A DNA stretch of 64,000 nt from positions 1,302,001-1,366,000 of the forward strand of contig NZ_CP017990.1 of assembly GCF_002208095.1 (NCBI RefSeq). The letters run 5' to 3'. Numbering within the stretch: position 1 is the first letter of the stretch; each line of letters starts with the position of its first letter. The DNA is from Enterobacter cloacae complex sp. ECNIH7 (GTDB lineage: Bacteria; Pseudomonadota; Gammaproteobacteria; Enterobacterales; Enterobacteriaceae). Shown in pieces: positions 10,593 to 21,028 of this stretch. The translations under genes and the position numbers were made by a program. The notes beneath the pieces are model-generated. The model saw only the letters and a list, made by a program, of their open reading frames with translations, searched no databases and had not been told where the DNA came from.

Positions 10593-11418
10593 GCTGCGGC
10601 TCCAGTACGTCGCGCAGGCCGTCGCCCAGCAGGTTAAAGGCCAGGCTGGCAAACAGAATCGCCCCGCCCGGAATGGCGGCTATCCACCACTGGTCGAAAA
10701 TCACCTGCATACCGTCGGCAATCATCGCGCCCCATTCAGCCATCGGCGGACGCGCGCCAAGACCGAGGAAGCCCAGCCCGGCGGCCGCCAGAATAATTCC
10801 CGCAAGATCCAGCGCCAGCCGCACAATCGCGGACGGCAGGCACAGGGGCAGAATATGGCCGACCAGCAGGCGCGGGCCGCGAATGCCCATCATCTCGGCG
10901 GCGGCGAGGTAGTCGCTGTGGCGCAGACGCTGGATCTCGCTCCGCGCCTGCCGCGCGTAGGCGGGCCAGGTGGTTAAGGCCAGCGCCAGCGCGCCGTTGA
11001 CCAGCCCCGGGCCAAGCATCGCCACAAACGCGAAGGCGAGGATCAGACGCGGCATCGACATTACCACGTCGGTAAAACGCATCAGGATGCGCTCCAGCCA
11101 GCCGCCGTAGTAGCCGGACAAAATTCCCACCAGCAGCCCGGCGGGCAGGGTGATTACGGTGACTAACGCCACCAGCCCGAGCGCCGGGCGGGTACCGTAA
11201 ATCAGGCGCGAAAGCAGGTCGCGCCCGTAGCTGTCGGTGCCCAGCCAGTGCTGGCCGTTCGGTGCCTGCAGGCGCGCGGCGGCGTCCTGCCAGTTCGGGT
11301 CAAGCGGCGCGAGCCACGGCGCGAACAGGGCGATAACCACCAGCAGCGTGATGGCAGCCAGCCCGCAAAACGCAGCAGGGGAGCGGCGCAGGCGGCGTAA
11401 GAAAAGATAAAACGGCAT
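10585..11418 (-). CDS. ABC importer permease (DppC/NikC type)
   Basis: 277 residues. The N-terminal hydrophobic segment AAITLLVVIALFAPWLAPLDP and the motif HWLGTDSYGRDLLSRLIYG are hallmarks of DppC/OppC permeases. Five to six membrane segments are expected. The EAA-loop equivalent, AAAEMMGIRGPRLLVGHILP, contacts the ATPases. Its start overlaps the end of the other permease gene by one base. Confidence 0.9.
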   Translation of the reverse strand: MPFYLFLRRLRRSPAAFCGLAAITLLVVIALFAPWLAPLDPNWQDAAARLQAPNGQHWLGTDSYGRDLLSRLIYGTRPALGLVALVTVITLPAGLLVGILSGYYGGWLERILMRFTDVVMSMPRLILAFAFVAMLGPGLVNGALALALTTWPAYARQARSEIQRLRHSDYLAAAEMMGIRGPRLLVGHILPLCLPSAIVRLALDLAGIILAAAGLGFLGLGARPPMAEWGAMIADGMQVIFDQWWIAAIPGGAILFASLAFNLLGDGLRDVLEPQHD

Positions 11419-12431
11419 CAGCGCACCCTGGGATCGATCGCCCGCACGAGCAGGTCGGTAAGGTTATTAATGAGTACAAAGCAGACGCCAATCAGCAGCG
11501 TGCCGCCCATGACGGCGGTGGTGTCTCCGGCGAACAGGGCGGTGGTGAGGTAGCGCCCGATCCCCGGCCAGGAGAAGACGGTTTCGGTTAATACCGCGCC
11601 TTCCAGCATGCTGGTGTAGGCGAGGGCGATTACCGTCAGCAGGGTACCGCGAATGTTCGGCAGCACGTGGCGCAGCAGAATGGTCATCTCCCCGGCGCCC
11701 TTGGCGCGGGCAAGCAGGATGTACTCTTTGTTCATTTCGCTCAGGCAGGCGGAACGCGTCAGACGCGTGATGCTCGCCAGCGAGTAATAGGCCAGCAGCA
11801 GCACCGGCAGCACCAGGTGGCTGAGGGCGTTGCGGAACGCCTCGCGGTCGCCGGAAAGCCAGGTATCCACCAGCGCAAAGCCGGTACGCGGCTCGACGGT
11901 GAACTGCCAGATATCGTCCAGCCTGCCGGGACCCGCGCTCCACTGCAGCTTCGCGTAGAACAGGGCCAGCATCAGCAGGCCGAGCCAGAAAATCGGTACC
12001 GAGTTGCCGAGCAGGGTGAGGGTTCTGATGGCGAGATCGAGCGGCGAACCGGCGTAGCGGGCGCACAGCACTCCGGCAATCACGCCGAGCACGGCGCCGA
12101 TGATTAACGCCAGCGTGGCCAGCTCCAGCGTGGCGGGGAACGCGTGCAGCAGGTCCTGCAGCACCGGCTGCCCGGTGGCGCTGGCGGTGCCTAAATCACC
12201 GTGGGCAAGGTTTTGCAGGTAGTGCCAGAACTGCACGGGCAGGGGACGATCCAGCCCAAGCTGGTGGCGAACCTGATCGTAGGTTGACTGGCTGGCGTGA
12301 TCGCCGACGATCTGCAGCACGCGATCGACAGGTGAAAACGCTGAGAGCGCAAACGTGACGAGCAGCAGCCCGAAGAGCGTGAGCAGCAGGGTCAGCAGAC
12401 CCTGAAGCACGCGGGTGGAAAGATGTGGCAT
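11418..12431 (-). CDS. ABC importer permease (DppB/NikB type)
   Basis: 337 residues from ATG 12431; an upstream in-frame extension would run through a REP element and was rejected. It begins with a DppB-like LQGLLTLLLTLFGLLLVTFA segment and has the EAA loop YILLARAKGAGEMTILLRHV. Family length is about 310-340. It lies 173 bases after the binding-protein gene; that gap is filled with repeats. Confidence 0.9.
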   Translation of the reverse strand: MPHLSTRVLQGLLTLLLTLFGLLLVTFALSAFSPVDRVLQIVGDHASQSTYDQVRHQLGLDRPLPVQFWHYLQNLAHGDLGTASATGQPVLQDLLHAFPATLELATLALIIGAVLGVIAGVLCARYAGSPLDLAIRTLTLLGNSVPIFWLGLLMLALFYAKLQWSAGPGRLDDIWQFTVEPRTGFALVDTWLSGDREAFRNALSHLVLPVLLLAYYSLASITRLTRSACLSEMNKEYILLARAKGAGEMTILLRHVLPNIRGTLLTVIALAYTSMLEGAVLTETVFSWPGIGRYLTTALFAGDTTAVMGGTLLIGVCFVLINNLTDLLVRAIDPRVR

Positions 12432-12445
12432 GGGAAATCTCTTCA

Positions 12446-12602
12446 TGCCGGGTGGCGGCTTCGCCTTACCCGGCCTACAAAAACTGAAAATAAGCACGGA
12501 CGGCCCCCTCTCCCTTGGGAGAGGGCGGGGTGAGGGGAAACAGGCGGCTCTGTTGCGCGATGTTGCCCTCACCCCAACCCTATCCCACGGGAGAAGGAGA
12601 AG
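12446..12602. repeat. Intra-operon repeat cluster (one REP and two CCCTCACCCC-type units)
   Basis: REP unit at 12446-12481, then a CCCTCTCCC-TT-GGGAGAGGG unit at 12505-12540 and an opposite-orientation, degraded copy at 12566-12602. The cluster separates the binding-protein gene from the permease genes. Such hairpins in an mRNA commonly stabilise the upstream transcript, which would favour excess binding protein. Confidence 0.7.
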
Positions 12603-12604
12603 GG

Positions 12605-14173
12605 CTACTTCGTGACGCGGTCGTACCAGACCATATCCGCGTTCAGCCCCTGCTGATACCCCTTCACGTTATCGCGCACCACGATCTGGGTTTTACCCTG
12701 ATCGACAAATACGTACGGCGAATTCTGCTGCAGCTGCTCCTGCATCTTCTTGTAAAGATCCAGACGCTTCGCCGGATCCGGCTCGGCTACCGCCGCCAGC
12801 GTGGCTTTGTTCAGCTCCGGGATTTTCCAGCCGTTCAGCCCGGCCACGGTGCTGGATTTACCGTCGTTCCACGCGAAGGCGCTGGCGTTAGAGTGCGCGT
12901 CGAAGTAGTCCGGGATCCACAGACGAATCGCCGCCTGATGCTGCTTCGCGCGCACGCGGGCATAGACCTGGCTCCCGGCGGCAGGCAGCAAATCGACCTT
13001 CACGCCACCCTGAGCAAAGCTCGCCTGCATCGACTGGGCGATGGTGATAAACGGCGGCTTGTTCTCCACGTCCAGCGTGAAGTGCGCGTCTTTAATACCC
13101 GCTTTGGCGAGAATGGCTTTCGCTTTTGCCGGGTCAAACTTAAACGGGTTGTCTTCCAGCGCGGCCGGCAGGCCGACCGGCAGGAAGCTCTGATGAACAA
13201 AGTACTGGCCTTTCAGCAGATTTTTGGTGATGCCTTCATAGTCGACCAGCCAGCGCGACGCTTCCCAGAACGCCGGGTTGTTCAGCAGCGGATTGGCGCT
13301 GTTGCCGGTGTTAAACACCAGGTAATTCTGCTCCGCAGACGGGATGCTCAGCACCTTCACGCCCGGCTTGCCGTCCAGGGCGCTTATCTGATCTGCTCCG
13401 AGATCGCGCGCCACGTCCGCATCACCCTGCTGGATCAGCAGGCGGCGTGAGGCCGGATCGGGGACGTTTTTAATGATGATGCTTTTGAGCTTCGGCGCGC
13501 CGCCGGGTGCCGATTCGTTAGCTTCCAGCACGATGGCCTGATGCGGCTGATAGACGCGCATTTTGAACGCGCCGCTGCCCGCGGAGTGCATTTTCAGCCA
13601 CGCGTTACCGAAGTCGTTATCCTTCACGTTCGCCGCAACCTGCTTTTCATCGACGATGGAGGCGATCGGCGTGGAGAGAATATTCAGCGCCACCGACGGG
13701 CTAACGTCCGCCATCCAGTGAAGCTGGAGGGTATGATCGTCCACCTTTTTCAGCTGGCTGGCGATGTTGCTCGCGTCCCAGCCCAGCACGTTCAGAATAA
13801 AGGCCGGGGATTTGTTCAGCGTCACGGCGCGGGTGTAAGAGAAAATCACGTCTTCCGGGCGCAGCGGGTTGCCGGAGGCGAATCTGGCATCGGGCTTAAG
13901 TTTGATCGTCAGCGTTTTTGCTGCCGCGTCCGCTTCCCAGCTTTCTGCCAGAATCGGGGTGATTTTTTCCGGGTTATCGCGGTCCGGCTGTACCAGACGC
14001 TGATACAGGCTCGGAACGGTCTGGATGCTGGAAAGCTCGTTGGCTTCGGCCGGGTCGAGGCTCACGATGTCATCCAGCCCCTGGGCGACAACCAGCGTGT
14101 TGGGCGGAGTAGCGGCGTGGACAGCGCCTGAGAGCGCAGCCAGCACCAGTAACGGCAACAGTTTTTTCGTCAT
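12605..14173 (-). CDS. Periplasmic substrate-binding protein, SBP_bac_5 (peptide/opine/nickel) family
   Basis: 522 residues, usual for the family. Signal peptide MTKKLLPLLVLAALSGAVHA, cleavage after residue 20. Start supported by AGGGA upstream. Family features include SLDPAEANE near the N-terminus and LAESWEAD. It delivers substrate to the permeases encoded downstream. The operon is not nikABCDE, dpp, opp or sap by order and sequence, so the ligand is unknown; a peptide or opine-like compound is the family-level guess. Confidence 0.88.
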   Translation of the reverse strand: MTKKLLPLLVLAALSGAVHAATPPNTLVVAQGLDDIVSLDPAEANELSSIQTVPSLYQRLVQPDRDNPEKITPILAESWEADAAAKTLTIKLKPDARFASGNPLRPEDVIFSYTRAVTLNKSPAFILNVLGWDASNIASQLKKVDDHTLQLHWMADVSPSVALNILSTPIASIVDEKQVAANVKDNDFGNAWLKMHSAGSGAFKMRVYQPHQAIVLEANESAPGGAPKLKSIIIKNVPDPASRRLLIQQGDADVARDLGADQISALDGKPGVKVLSIPSAEQNYLVFNTGNSANPLLNNPAFWEASRWLVDYEGITKNLLKGQYFVHQSFLPVGLPAALEDNPFKFDPAKAKAILAKAGIKDAHFTLDVENKPPFITIAQSMQASFAQGGVKVDLLPAAGSQVYARVRAKQHQAAIRLWIPDYFDAHSNASAFAWNDGKSSTVAGLNGWKIPELNKATLAAVAEPDPAKRLDLYKKMQEQLQQNSPYVFVDQGKTQIVVRDNVKGYQQGLNADMVWYDRVTK

Positions 14174-14374
14174 AGCGATCCCTGAGAAGAATATATTGTG
14201 ATTGTTTTATGCTCCGCTACGTTAGGTCGACTCTGACATTCCGCAAAGTCGAAATTCAGCTTTGCTTATATCTTGCGGGAATATCGCATGCGCTCGGGCT
14301 ATTAAAATACGCTGCTTTTCGCCCGCTTTTTAACCTGCTATAACAAACTCCTTACCTTTCAGGGAGTCACCGCC
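14174..14374. promoter_or_regulatory. Divergent promoter region of the ABC operon and GNAT gene
   Basis: 201 bases separating divergently transcribed genes. AT-rich near 14190-14210. No specific operator was recognised. Confidence 0.3.
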
Positions 14375-15073
14375 GTGCCCGAAATCAATCAACATGGTCA
14401 AACCGTTAACGATATCGTTCCGGACTGGAGAGGCGCGCGCGTATTAACCCGCACGCCGCTGTTCGGCCAGTATTGCCGCCTGGAGCCGCTGGATGCCGAT
14501 CGCCACGCGGCCGATCTCTATGAGGCCTACGCGCTGGGCGACGACAGCGACTGGACGTGGCTTGCCAGCACGCAGCCAGCGAGCGTGGAAGCCACCGCCC
14601 ACTGGATCGTGGCCAAGGTGATGGACGATGAGCTGGTGCCGTTTGCCGTCATTGATTTACGCACCGAACGCGCGGTGGGGCTGGTGAGCTATATGGCTAA
14701 CGAGCGGCTGCTGGGGTCGGTGGAAATTGGTCACGTGACCTGGTCGCGCAGGATGAAAGGAACCCGGATGGGCACCGAAACGGTGTGGCTGCTGCTGAAA
14801 AATGCGTTTGAGCACGGCTACCGGCGCGTCGAGTGGAAGTGCGATTCCATGAACATTGCGTCGCGCAGCGCGGCGGAGCGGCTGGGGTTTGTCTGGGAAG
14901 GACGCCTGCGCCAGAAGCTGGTGCGCAAAGGGCGCAACCGCGACAGCGATATGCTTTCTATTATTGACGGCGAGTGGCCGCAAAGAGACGCCGAGCTGCG
15001 CGCCTGGCTGGCGGCGGAGAATTTTGACGGGGAAGGGCGGCAGATTAAGCGGCTTGAGGCGTTTCGGTTATAA
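14375..15073 (+). CDS. GNAT-family N-acetyltransferase (RimJ/RimL-like)
   Basis: 232 residues from a GTG start with AGGGAG nine bases upstream. The RimL-type acyl-CoA fold is indicated by PLFGQYCRLEPLDADRHAAD at the start, the acetyl-CoA-binding stretch MKGTRMGTETVWLL and SRSAAERLGFVWEGRLRQ near the end. It probably acetylates a small molecule or a protein N-terminus; the target is unknown. Transcribed toward the ThDP-enzyme gene. Confidence 0.82.
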   Translation: MPEINQHGQTVNDIVPDWRGARVLTRTPLFGQYCRLEPLDADRHAADLYEAYALGDDSDWTWLASTQPASVEATAHWIVAKVMDDELVPFAVIDLRTERAVGLVSYMANERLLGSVEIGHVTWSRRMKGTRMGTETVWLLLKNAFEHGYRRVEWKCDSMNIASRSAAERLGFVWEGRLRQKLVRKGRNRDSDMLSIIDGEWPQRDAELRAWLAAENFDGEGRQIKRLEAFRL

Positions 15074-15106
15074 GTGTTTTATGTAGGGTACATCTGAAAT
15101 GGTCGA

Positions 15107-16801
15107 TCAATCTGCGGAAATGGCAATTTCGATCAAATTCGTTTTTCCGGACTGTAGCCCCTGCGTCACCGCCGTGGCGATATCCTCGGCCTGGGTCACC
15201 CGGCAGCAGCGGATACCCATCGCGGCGCCCAGCGACTGGAAATCAATTCGCGGGTTAATCAGATCCATCCCGATAAAGCGACCCAGCTTTGTCGAACTGT
15301 AGCCCGGCTGTCCTTTCATGAAGTTTTTCAGGATGTTGTACTCCAGGTTATTCATCACGATAAAGGTGACGGGCAGATTTTCGTGCGCCGCCGTCCAGAG
15401 CGCCTGCGGCGAGTACAGGGAGGCGCCGTCGCCAACCAGACACACTACCGGCTCGCGTCCCAGCCCCAGCGAGTGCCCTACTGCTGCAGGCATTCCCCAG
15501 CCCAGACCGCCGCCGCGCATAAAGTAGTAGCGCGGGTGCTGCTGGTCGGAGATAAACCGGCGAACGTGTCTGGCCGTTGCTATCGCCTCGTCGACAATCG
15601 TGGTGCCCGGCGGAACGGACTTTATCACCTCGTAGGCCGCGACCATCGGCGAAATCGCCGGGCGCAGCCGCTCGGCTGCCAGACGCTCTTCCTGCAGTTG
15701 CCACTCTTTTTCACGTTCAGCGCGTGCCGCTTTGAGCAGCCGCTGATGCGTCAATTTGCTTGCCACCCGGCGCTGCTCAAGCTTCGGCAGCAGTTCCTTC
15801 AGGGAGAGTTTTATATCCCCCATCACCGAGAGGCGGGTGGCGTAGGTGCGGCCAAGTTCGTTCATATCCGCCGAGAGCTGATACACCGCGCAGGTTTCCG
15901 GAATGGCCTCGCCCTCGCTATACAAAATGGTAATCAGGCTTCTGCCGCCGATGATAAACACCGCATCGTAGGCATTAACGACGCTGGCGATTTCATTTGC
16001 GGTGGTGGGCATATTGCCTCGCCAGAGCGCGTGCTGCGTGGGGAAGGGCAAATTCAACGGCCAGGAGGAGCCGTAGACGTGGGCGCCTAGCGCTTCAGCA
16101 AGCTGGACAATCTCCTGCGTCGAGCCGCTGGAGTGAACTTCATCCCCCGCCACAATCATGATCCTGCCGGGGGTAACTTCGCTGAGCGCCTGCGCCAGTT
16201 CGTCCAGCGAGCCCGCCACGGTGTGGTAGTTCACTTTAGAGGCCGTTTGTATCCCGGCGTCGCTGAGCTCTTCCATCACGTTCATTGGCAGGGATAGCAG
16301 CACCGGACCCGCGGGGGGGTAGCTGGCGGCGTGAAAGGCCCGGCGCACAAGAACCGGGAGCTGATCGGCGCTGGTGACCTCCTGCGCCCATTTCACCACC
16401 GGCGAGCCAATGGAGACAATGTCATCGTACAGGAGCGGGTCGCGCACGTAGTGCCGGGTATCCTGCTGCCCGACGGTGACAACCAGCGGCGTTTTCATGA
16501 TCCGCGAATTAATGAGATTCCCCATGCCGTGCCCAAGACCGCTGGCGGTATGCAAATTGATAAAACCGGTCTTGCCGGAGGCTTTCGCGTAGCCGTCGGC
16601 AATGGCGACCACGCTGCTCTCCTGGAGTGCCAGAATATAGTGAATATTTTCATGGCGAAGAAGGGCATCAATGAGCGGGAGTTCGGTGGTGCCGGGGTTG
16701 CCAAAAATATATTCCACACCTTCACTCTCCAGCACTTCAAGGAGAATGTCGGCACCCGATCGCATATTTAAATCTGATATGGACGTTAATGATTTAATCA
16801 T
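15107..16801 (-). CDS. ThDP-dependent enzyme, benzoylformate decarboxylase-like
   Basis: 564 residues with three domains: Pyr domain (about 14-180), central domain and PP domain. Glu61 in LALQESSVVAIADGYA activates ThDP, and His84 in INLHTASG matches the active-site His70 of Pseudomonas benzoylformate decarboxylase. The PP motif starts GDGASLYSPQALW and ends MNN. The serine of that enzyme (Ser26) is a threonine here (GNPGTTELP), and the second His (His281) seems absent (GGRSLITILY). The substrate may therefore differ: a 2-oxo acid decarboxylase or a carboligase. It forms a unit with the SDR gene 33 bases upstream. Confidence 0.8.
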   Translation of the reverse strand: MIKSLTSISDLNMRSGADILLEVLESEGVEYIFGNPGTTELPLIDALLRHENIHYILALQESSVVAIADGYAKASGKTGFINLHTASGLGHGMGNLINSRIMKTPLVVTVGQQDTRHYVRDPLLYDDIVSIGSPVVKWAQEVTSADQLPVLVRRAFHAASYPPAGPVLLSLPMNVMEELSDAGIQTASKVNYHTVAGSLDELAQALSEVTPGRIMIVAGDEVHSSGSTQEIVQLAEALGAHVYGSSWPLNLPFPTQHALWRGNMPTTANEIASVVNAYDAVFIIGGRSLITILYSEGEAIPETCAVYQLSADMNELGRTYATRLSVMGDIKLSLKELLPKLEQRRVASKLTHQRLLKAARAEREKEWQLQEERLAAERLRPAISPMVAAYEVIKSVPPGTTIVDEAIATARHVRRFISDQQHPRYYFMRGGGLGWGMPAAVGHSLGLGREPVVCLVGDGASLYSPQALWTAAHENLPVTFIVMNNLEYNILKNFMKGQPGYSSTKLGRFIGMDLINPRIDFQSLGAAMGIRCCRVTQAEDIATAVTQGLQSGKTNLIEIAISAD

Positions 16802-16834
16802 AATGACACCTCATTCAGCGTTATTTAACTCATG

Positions 16835-17575
16835 CTAAAATTCTTCCTGCGTAGGACGGACAATTATTTCATTTACATCAACGTCGCCAGGCTGTTCGAT
16901 AGCAAATAATACGGCTCTGGCAATCGACTCTGCCGGAATAGCCTGCTTATAAAATTCATGCAGGAACTGTTTGCTCGGGGCATCAGAGCTGCCAAACTGC
17001 AGCTCGCTTTCGACGGCACCGGGTGAAATAAGCGTCGTGCGGATGGTTTTACCTGCCTCCTGACGTAAGCCTTCACTCAGGGCGCGGACGGCGAATTTCG
17101 TGGCGCTGTACACCACGCCGCCGGGGGCAAGGACCTTGATACCCGCCACGGAGGCCACGTTAATAAAGTGTCCGCTCCCCTGGCGCTGGAATACCGGGAA
17201 TGCCGCTGCGATACCGTACAGCACGCCTTTGACATTGGTATCGATCATCCGGTCCCACTCGTCGGTTTTCAGCTCGCTGAGGGGGGCAATCGCCATAAAG
17301 CCCGCGTTGTTGATCAGTACGTCGACGCGCTGGTATGCGGCAACGGCAGCGTCAATCGCGCGCTGAACCTCCTCCTGTCGGGTCACGTCTGCCTTCACGG
17401 CAATCGCCTGGCCGCCCTGCTGAATAATGCGATCCACCAGGGCGTTAATTCTCTCCAGACGACGGGCAACCAGCACCAGAGAAAAAGGTTTATTTGCCAG
17501 ATGAAGGGCAATGGCCTCACCAATACCGCTGCTGGCACCAGTGATAACAACAACTTTGTTTGCACTATTATTCAT
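16835..17575 (-). CDS. Short-chain dehydrogenase/reductase
   Basis: 246 residues. NAD(P)-binding TGASSGIG near the N-terminus, NNAG, and YSATKFAV as the catalytic Tyr/Lys motif. Probably NADP-linked, similar to serine 3-dehydrogenase/YdfG-type SDRs. First gene of a two-gene unit with the ThDP enzyme, so it may reduce the aldehyde or hydroxyketone made by that enzyme; this is inference. The substrate is not known. Confidence 0.82.
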   Translation of the reverse strand: MNNSANKVVVITGASSGIGEAIALHLANKPFSLVLVARRLERINALVDRIIQQGGQAIAVKADVTRQEEVQRAIDAAVAAYQRVDVLINNAGFMAIAPLSELKTDEWDRMIDTNVKGVLYGIAAAFPVFQRQGSGHFINVASVAGIKVLAPGGVVYSATKFAVRALSEGLRQEAGKTIRTTLISPGAVESELQFGSSDAPSKQFLHEFYKQAIPAESIARAVLFAIEQPGDVDVNEIIVRPTQEEF

Positions 17576-17820
17576 GATCTTATCTCACTGTTGTGTGATG
17601 CAAAAATAAAGGCAGGGACAAATTAAAGAATAATAAGAATATCTTTAATTTCAGGTTTGAATATATTGTATATTTCAGGTGGAGCGACATTTGATTAAAC
17701 ATAGTTGAGTTGCGGGAACAGTGTCAATCGACTTTTAAATAAACAAAATAATTGCAGGCTAATATTTATTTCTTATAGCTGGCGAAAAAATATTATCGTA
17801 ATGAAGGGAAGTATTGAAAA
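17576..17820. other. AT-rich intergenic region upstream of the SDR gene
   Basis: About 245 bases, much more AT-rich than the neighbours, between the divergent SDR gene and the bet terminator. It probably holds the promoter of the SDR/ThDP unit. No gene was found and no operator recognised. Confidence 0.35.
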
Positions 17821-17846
17821 CCCTCTCCTTTTAAGGAGAGGGCAGG
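17821..17846 (-). terminator. Terminator of the bet operon
   Basis: On the minus strand CCCTCTCCTT and AAGGAGAGGG form a ten-pair hairpin followed by TTTTC, just after the betA stop. Confidence 0.8.
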
Positions 17847-17849
17847 ATT

Positions 17850-19529
17850 TTAGACTTTCTGTCGTGCCTGACGAACCGGCGCCCCGTTCGCCACATAATA
17901 CGCCGCCGTGCTCTTCGCCAGCGGCTCGCGCCCGCGGATTGCGTCGGCAATTTTTTCGCCAATCATAATAGTGGTCGCGTTCAGGTTGCCGGTGATGATC
18001 TGCGGCATGATCGACGCATCCACCACGCGCAGCCCTTCCAGCCCGTGAACGCGGCCTTCGCCGTCGACCACCGCCATCTCGTCATAGCCCATTTTGCAGG
18101 TGCCGCACGGGTGGAAGGCGGTTTCGGCGTGGTTACGCACGAACTCGTCGAGCTGCTCGTCGGTCTGGCATTCGATACCCGGGCTGATTTCGCGACCGCG
18201 ATATTTGTCCAGCGCGGGCTGGTGCATGATCTCGCGGGTGATGCGGATAGCGTCGCGGAACTCCTGCCAGTCCTGCTCGTGAGACATATAGTTGAACAGG
18301 ATCGCCGGATGCTGGTGCGGATCGCGGGACTTGATGCGCACGTGGCCGCGGCTCGGGGAGCGCATGGAGCCAACGTGGCACTGGAAGCCGTGCTCTTTAA
18401 CCGCGTTCGAGCCGTTGTAGTTAATCGCTACCGGCAGGAAGTGGTACTGAATGTTGGGCCATTCGAACTCTTCACGGCTGCGGATAAAACCGCCCGCTTC
18501 GAAGTGGTTGCTCGCGCCCACGCCGGTGCCGCCAAACAGCCACTCGGCGCCAATCTTCGGCTGGTTCCACCACTGCAGGGCAGGGTAGAGGGAGACCGGC
18601 TCTGTGCATTCGTACTGGAGGTACATCTCTAGGTGATCCTGCAGGTTTTCGCCCACGCCGGGCAGGTCGTGCACCAGCGGAATATCGAACTGCTTCAGCA
18701 GCTCCGCGCTGCCCACGCCGGAGCGCTGGAGGATCTGCGGGGAGGCAATGGCACCTGCGCACAGCAGCACCTCTTTATTCGCCGTCGCTCTGGACGGGAT
18801 AGTGCTTTCTCCCTCCAGCCACTCGACGCCCACCGCGCGCTTGCCGTCAAAAATAATATGATCGGTCATGGCGTGAGTGCGGATGGTCAGGTTCGGGCGC
18901 TTTTTAGCCTGGTCCAGATAGCCGCGCGCGGTGCTGGCGCGTCGGCCCTGCGGCGTGACCGTGCGGTCCATCGGGCCGAAGCCTTCCTGCTGATAGCCGT
19001 TGAGATCGTCGGTGCGCGGGTAGCCCGCCTGCACGCCCGCCTCCACCATCGCCTCAAACAGCGGGTTCACGCCCGGTTTCGAGGTGGTGACGCTCACCGG
19101 ACCGTCGCCGCCGTGATAGTCGTTCGGCCCCACGTCGCGCGTCTCTGCCTTGCGGTAGTAGGGCAGGCAGTTGAGGTAGCTCCAGTGCTCAAGGCCAGAT
19201 TCTTTGGCCCAGTTGTCGAGATCCATCGCGTTACCGCGGATGTAGCACATGCCGTTGATCAGCGACGAGCCTCCCAGCCCTTTACCGCGTCCGCACTCCA
19301 TGCGGCGGTTGTTCATGTAAGGCTCTGGCTCGGTTTCATACGCCCAGTTGTAGCGCTTGCCCTGCAGCGGAAACGCCAGCGCGGCGGGCATTTGGGTGCG
19401 GAAGTCAAAGCGGTAGTCCGGCCCGCCCGCTTCAAGCAGCAGGACGGTGGTGTTCGGATCTTCAGTCAGTCGCGTTGCCAGCACGTTGCCGGCAGAGCCG
19501 GCCCCGATAATGATGTAGTCAAATTGCAA
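17850..19529 (-). CDS. betA: Choline dehydrogenase
   Basis: 559 residues starting at TTG 19529. That start is chosen because GGGAGG lies six to seven bases upstream and the protein then begins [15 protein letters not shown], matching E. coli BetA (MQFDY...). GMC oxidoreductase: FAD-binding [10 protein letters not shown] and the GMC signature [14 protein letters not shown]. It oxidises choline to betaine aldehyde (and further) at the inner membrane with electrons passed to the respiratory chain. Third gene of betIBA; 13 bases follow betB. Confidence 0.95.
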   Translation of the reverse strand: MQFDYIIIGAGSAGNVLATRLTEDPNTTVLLLEAGGPDYRFDFRTQMPAALAFPLQGKRYNWAYETEPEPYMNNRRMECGRGKGLGGSSLINGMCYIRGNAMDLDNWAKESGLEHWSYLNCLPYYRKAETRDVGPNDYHGGDGPVSVTTSKPGVNPLFEAMVEAGVQAGYPRTDDLNGYQQEGFGPMDRTVTPQGRRASTARGYLDQAKKRPNLTIRTHAMTDHIIFDGKRAVGVEWLEGESTIPSRATANKEVLLCAGAIASPQILQRSGVGSAELLKQFDIPLVHDLPGVGENLQDHLEMYLQYECTEPVSLYPALQWWNQPKIGAEWLFGGTGVGASNHFEAGGFIRSREEFEWPNIQYHFLPVAINYNGSNAVKEHGFQCHVGSMRSPSRGHVRIKSRDPHQHPAILFNYMSHEQDWQEFRDAIRITREIMHQPALDKYRGREISPGIECQTDEQLDEFVRNHAETAFHPCGTCKMGYDEMAVVDGEGRVHGLEGLRVVDASIMPQIITGNLNATTIMIGEKIADAIRGREPLAKSTAAYYVANGAPVRQARQKV

Positions 19530-19542
19530 ATAAACCTCCCGG

Positions 19543-21015
19543 TTAAAATATGGACTGGAATTTACCCATCTCAACCTGGATGGACTTCACCTGGGTGTAG
19601 CTCTGCAGCGTCATCACGCCGTTCTCGCGGCCAATGCCGGAGTGTTTGTAGCCGCCGACCGGCATTTCTGCGGCGGATTCACCCCAGGTGTTGATCCAGC
19701 AGATGCCCGCTTCGAGCTGATGAATGGCGCCGTGCGCGCGGTTCAGGTCGGCAGTGACGATGCCCGCCGCCAGACCGTAGTCGGTGTCGTTGGCGCGGCG
19801 GATCGCTTCTTCTTCGCTTTCATAGGTGAGGATGGACATCACCGGGCCGAATATCTCTTCGCGCACGATGGTCATCTCGTCGGTGCAGTCGGTGAACACG
19901 GTCGGGGCGACCCACGCGCCGTTGTCGAAGCCTTCGCCCTTCAGCACGTCGCCGCCGCACAGCACGCGCGCGCCTTCCTCTTTGCCTTTGGCGATGTAGC
20001 GCAGCACGCTGTCGCGGTGCGGGAAGCTGACCATCGGGCCGAAGTTGGTGCGTTCGTCGAACAGATCGCCCGCGCGGATGCGGCCCACGCGCTCGACGAT
20101 TTTCTGCTCAAACGCGACCTTGAATTTCGCGGGCACGAACACGCGGGTGCCGTTGGTGCACACCTGGCCGGAGCTGAAGAAGTTCGCCATCATGGCGATG
20201 TCTGCCGCGAGATCCAGATCGGCGTCGTCGAAAATAATCAGCGGGGATTTACCGCCCAGCTCCATCGTCACCTCTTTCAGGGACGAGGCCGCCGAGTTGG
20301 CCATCACCTTTTTGCCGCTGGCGACGCCGCCGGTGAAGGAGACTTTCGCGATGCCCGGATGCTCGGTCAGGTACTGGCCGGTCTCCGCGCCCACGCCCGG
20401 CAGGACGTTAAACACGCCGTCCGGAACGCCCGCTTCGGTGTAGATTTCTGCGAGCTTCAGGGCGGTGAGCGGCGTCACTTCGCTCGGCTTGAAGATCATT
20501 GCGTTGCCCGCCGCCAGCGCCGGGGCGGATTTCCACAGGGCGATCTGGATCGGGTAGTTCCACGCGCCGATACCCGCCACTACGCCCAGCGGCTCGCGGC
20601 GGGTGTAGACGAACGAGGTCTCACGCAGCGGGATCTGGCTGCCTTCCAGCGCCGGGATCAGCCCCGCGTAGTACTCCAGCACGTCCGCGCCGGTGACGAT
20701 ATCGACGGTTGAGGTTTCGGAATACGCTTTACCGGTATCGAGGGTTTCCAGCTTCGCCAGCTCATCGTTGCGCTCGCGCAGGATATCGACGGCGCGACGC
20801 AGAACGCGCGAGCGCTCCATGGCGGTCATCGCCGCCCAGATTTTTTGCCCGCGTTTTGCGCTTTCCACGGCGCGATCGACGTCTTCTCTCCCGGCGGCCT
20901 GTACGCTCGCCAGAACTTCACCGTTGGCCGGGTTGATGGTCTCGAAGGTGCGACCGCTGGTGGCGGAGGTATAACCACCATTGATATAAAGCTGCTGTTC
21001 TGCCATTCGGGACAT
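19543..21015 (-). CDS. betB: Betaine aldehyde dehydrogenase
   Basis: 490 residues, the same length as the E. coli enzyme. Aldehyde dehydrogenase superfamily: Glu motif [10 protein letters not shown] and catalytic Cys in [14 protein letters not shown]. It converts betaine aldehyde to the osmoprotectant glycine betaine using NAD(P). 13 bases after betI. Confidence 0.96.
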   Translation of the reverse strand: MSRMAEQQLYINGGYTSATSGRTFETINPANGEVLASVQAAGREDVDRAVESAKRGQKIWAAMTAMERSRVLRRAVDILRERNDELAKLETLDTGKAYSETSTVDIVTGADVLEYYAGLIPALEGSQIPLRETSFVYTRREPLGVVAGIGAWNYPIQIALWKSAPALAAGNAMIFKPSEVTPLTALKLAEIYTEAGVPDGVFNVLPGVGAETGQYLTEHPGIAKVSFTGGVASGKKVMANSAASSLKEVTMELGGKSPLIIFDDADLDLAADIAMMANFFSSGQVCTNGTRVFVPAKFKVAFEQKIVERVGRIRAGDLFDERTNFGPMVSFPHRDSVLRYIAKGKEEGARVLCGGDVLKGEGFDNGAWVAPTVFTDCTDEMTIVREEIFGPVMSILTYESEEEAIRRANDTDYGLAAGIVTADLNRAHGAIHQLEAGICWINTWGESAAEMPVGGYKHSGIGRENGVMTLQSYTQVKSIQVEMGKFQSIF

Positions 21016-21028
21016 AAATTCTCCTCGG

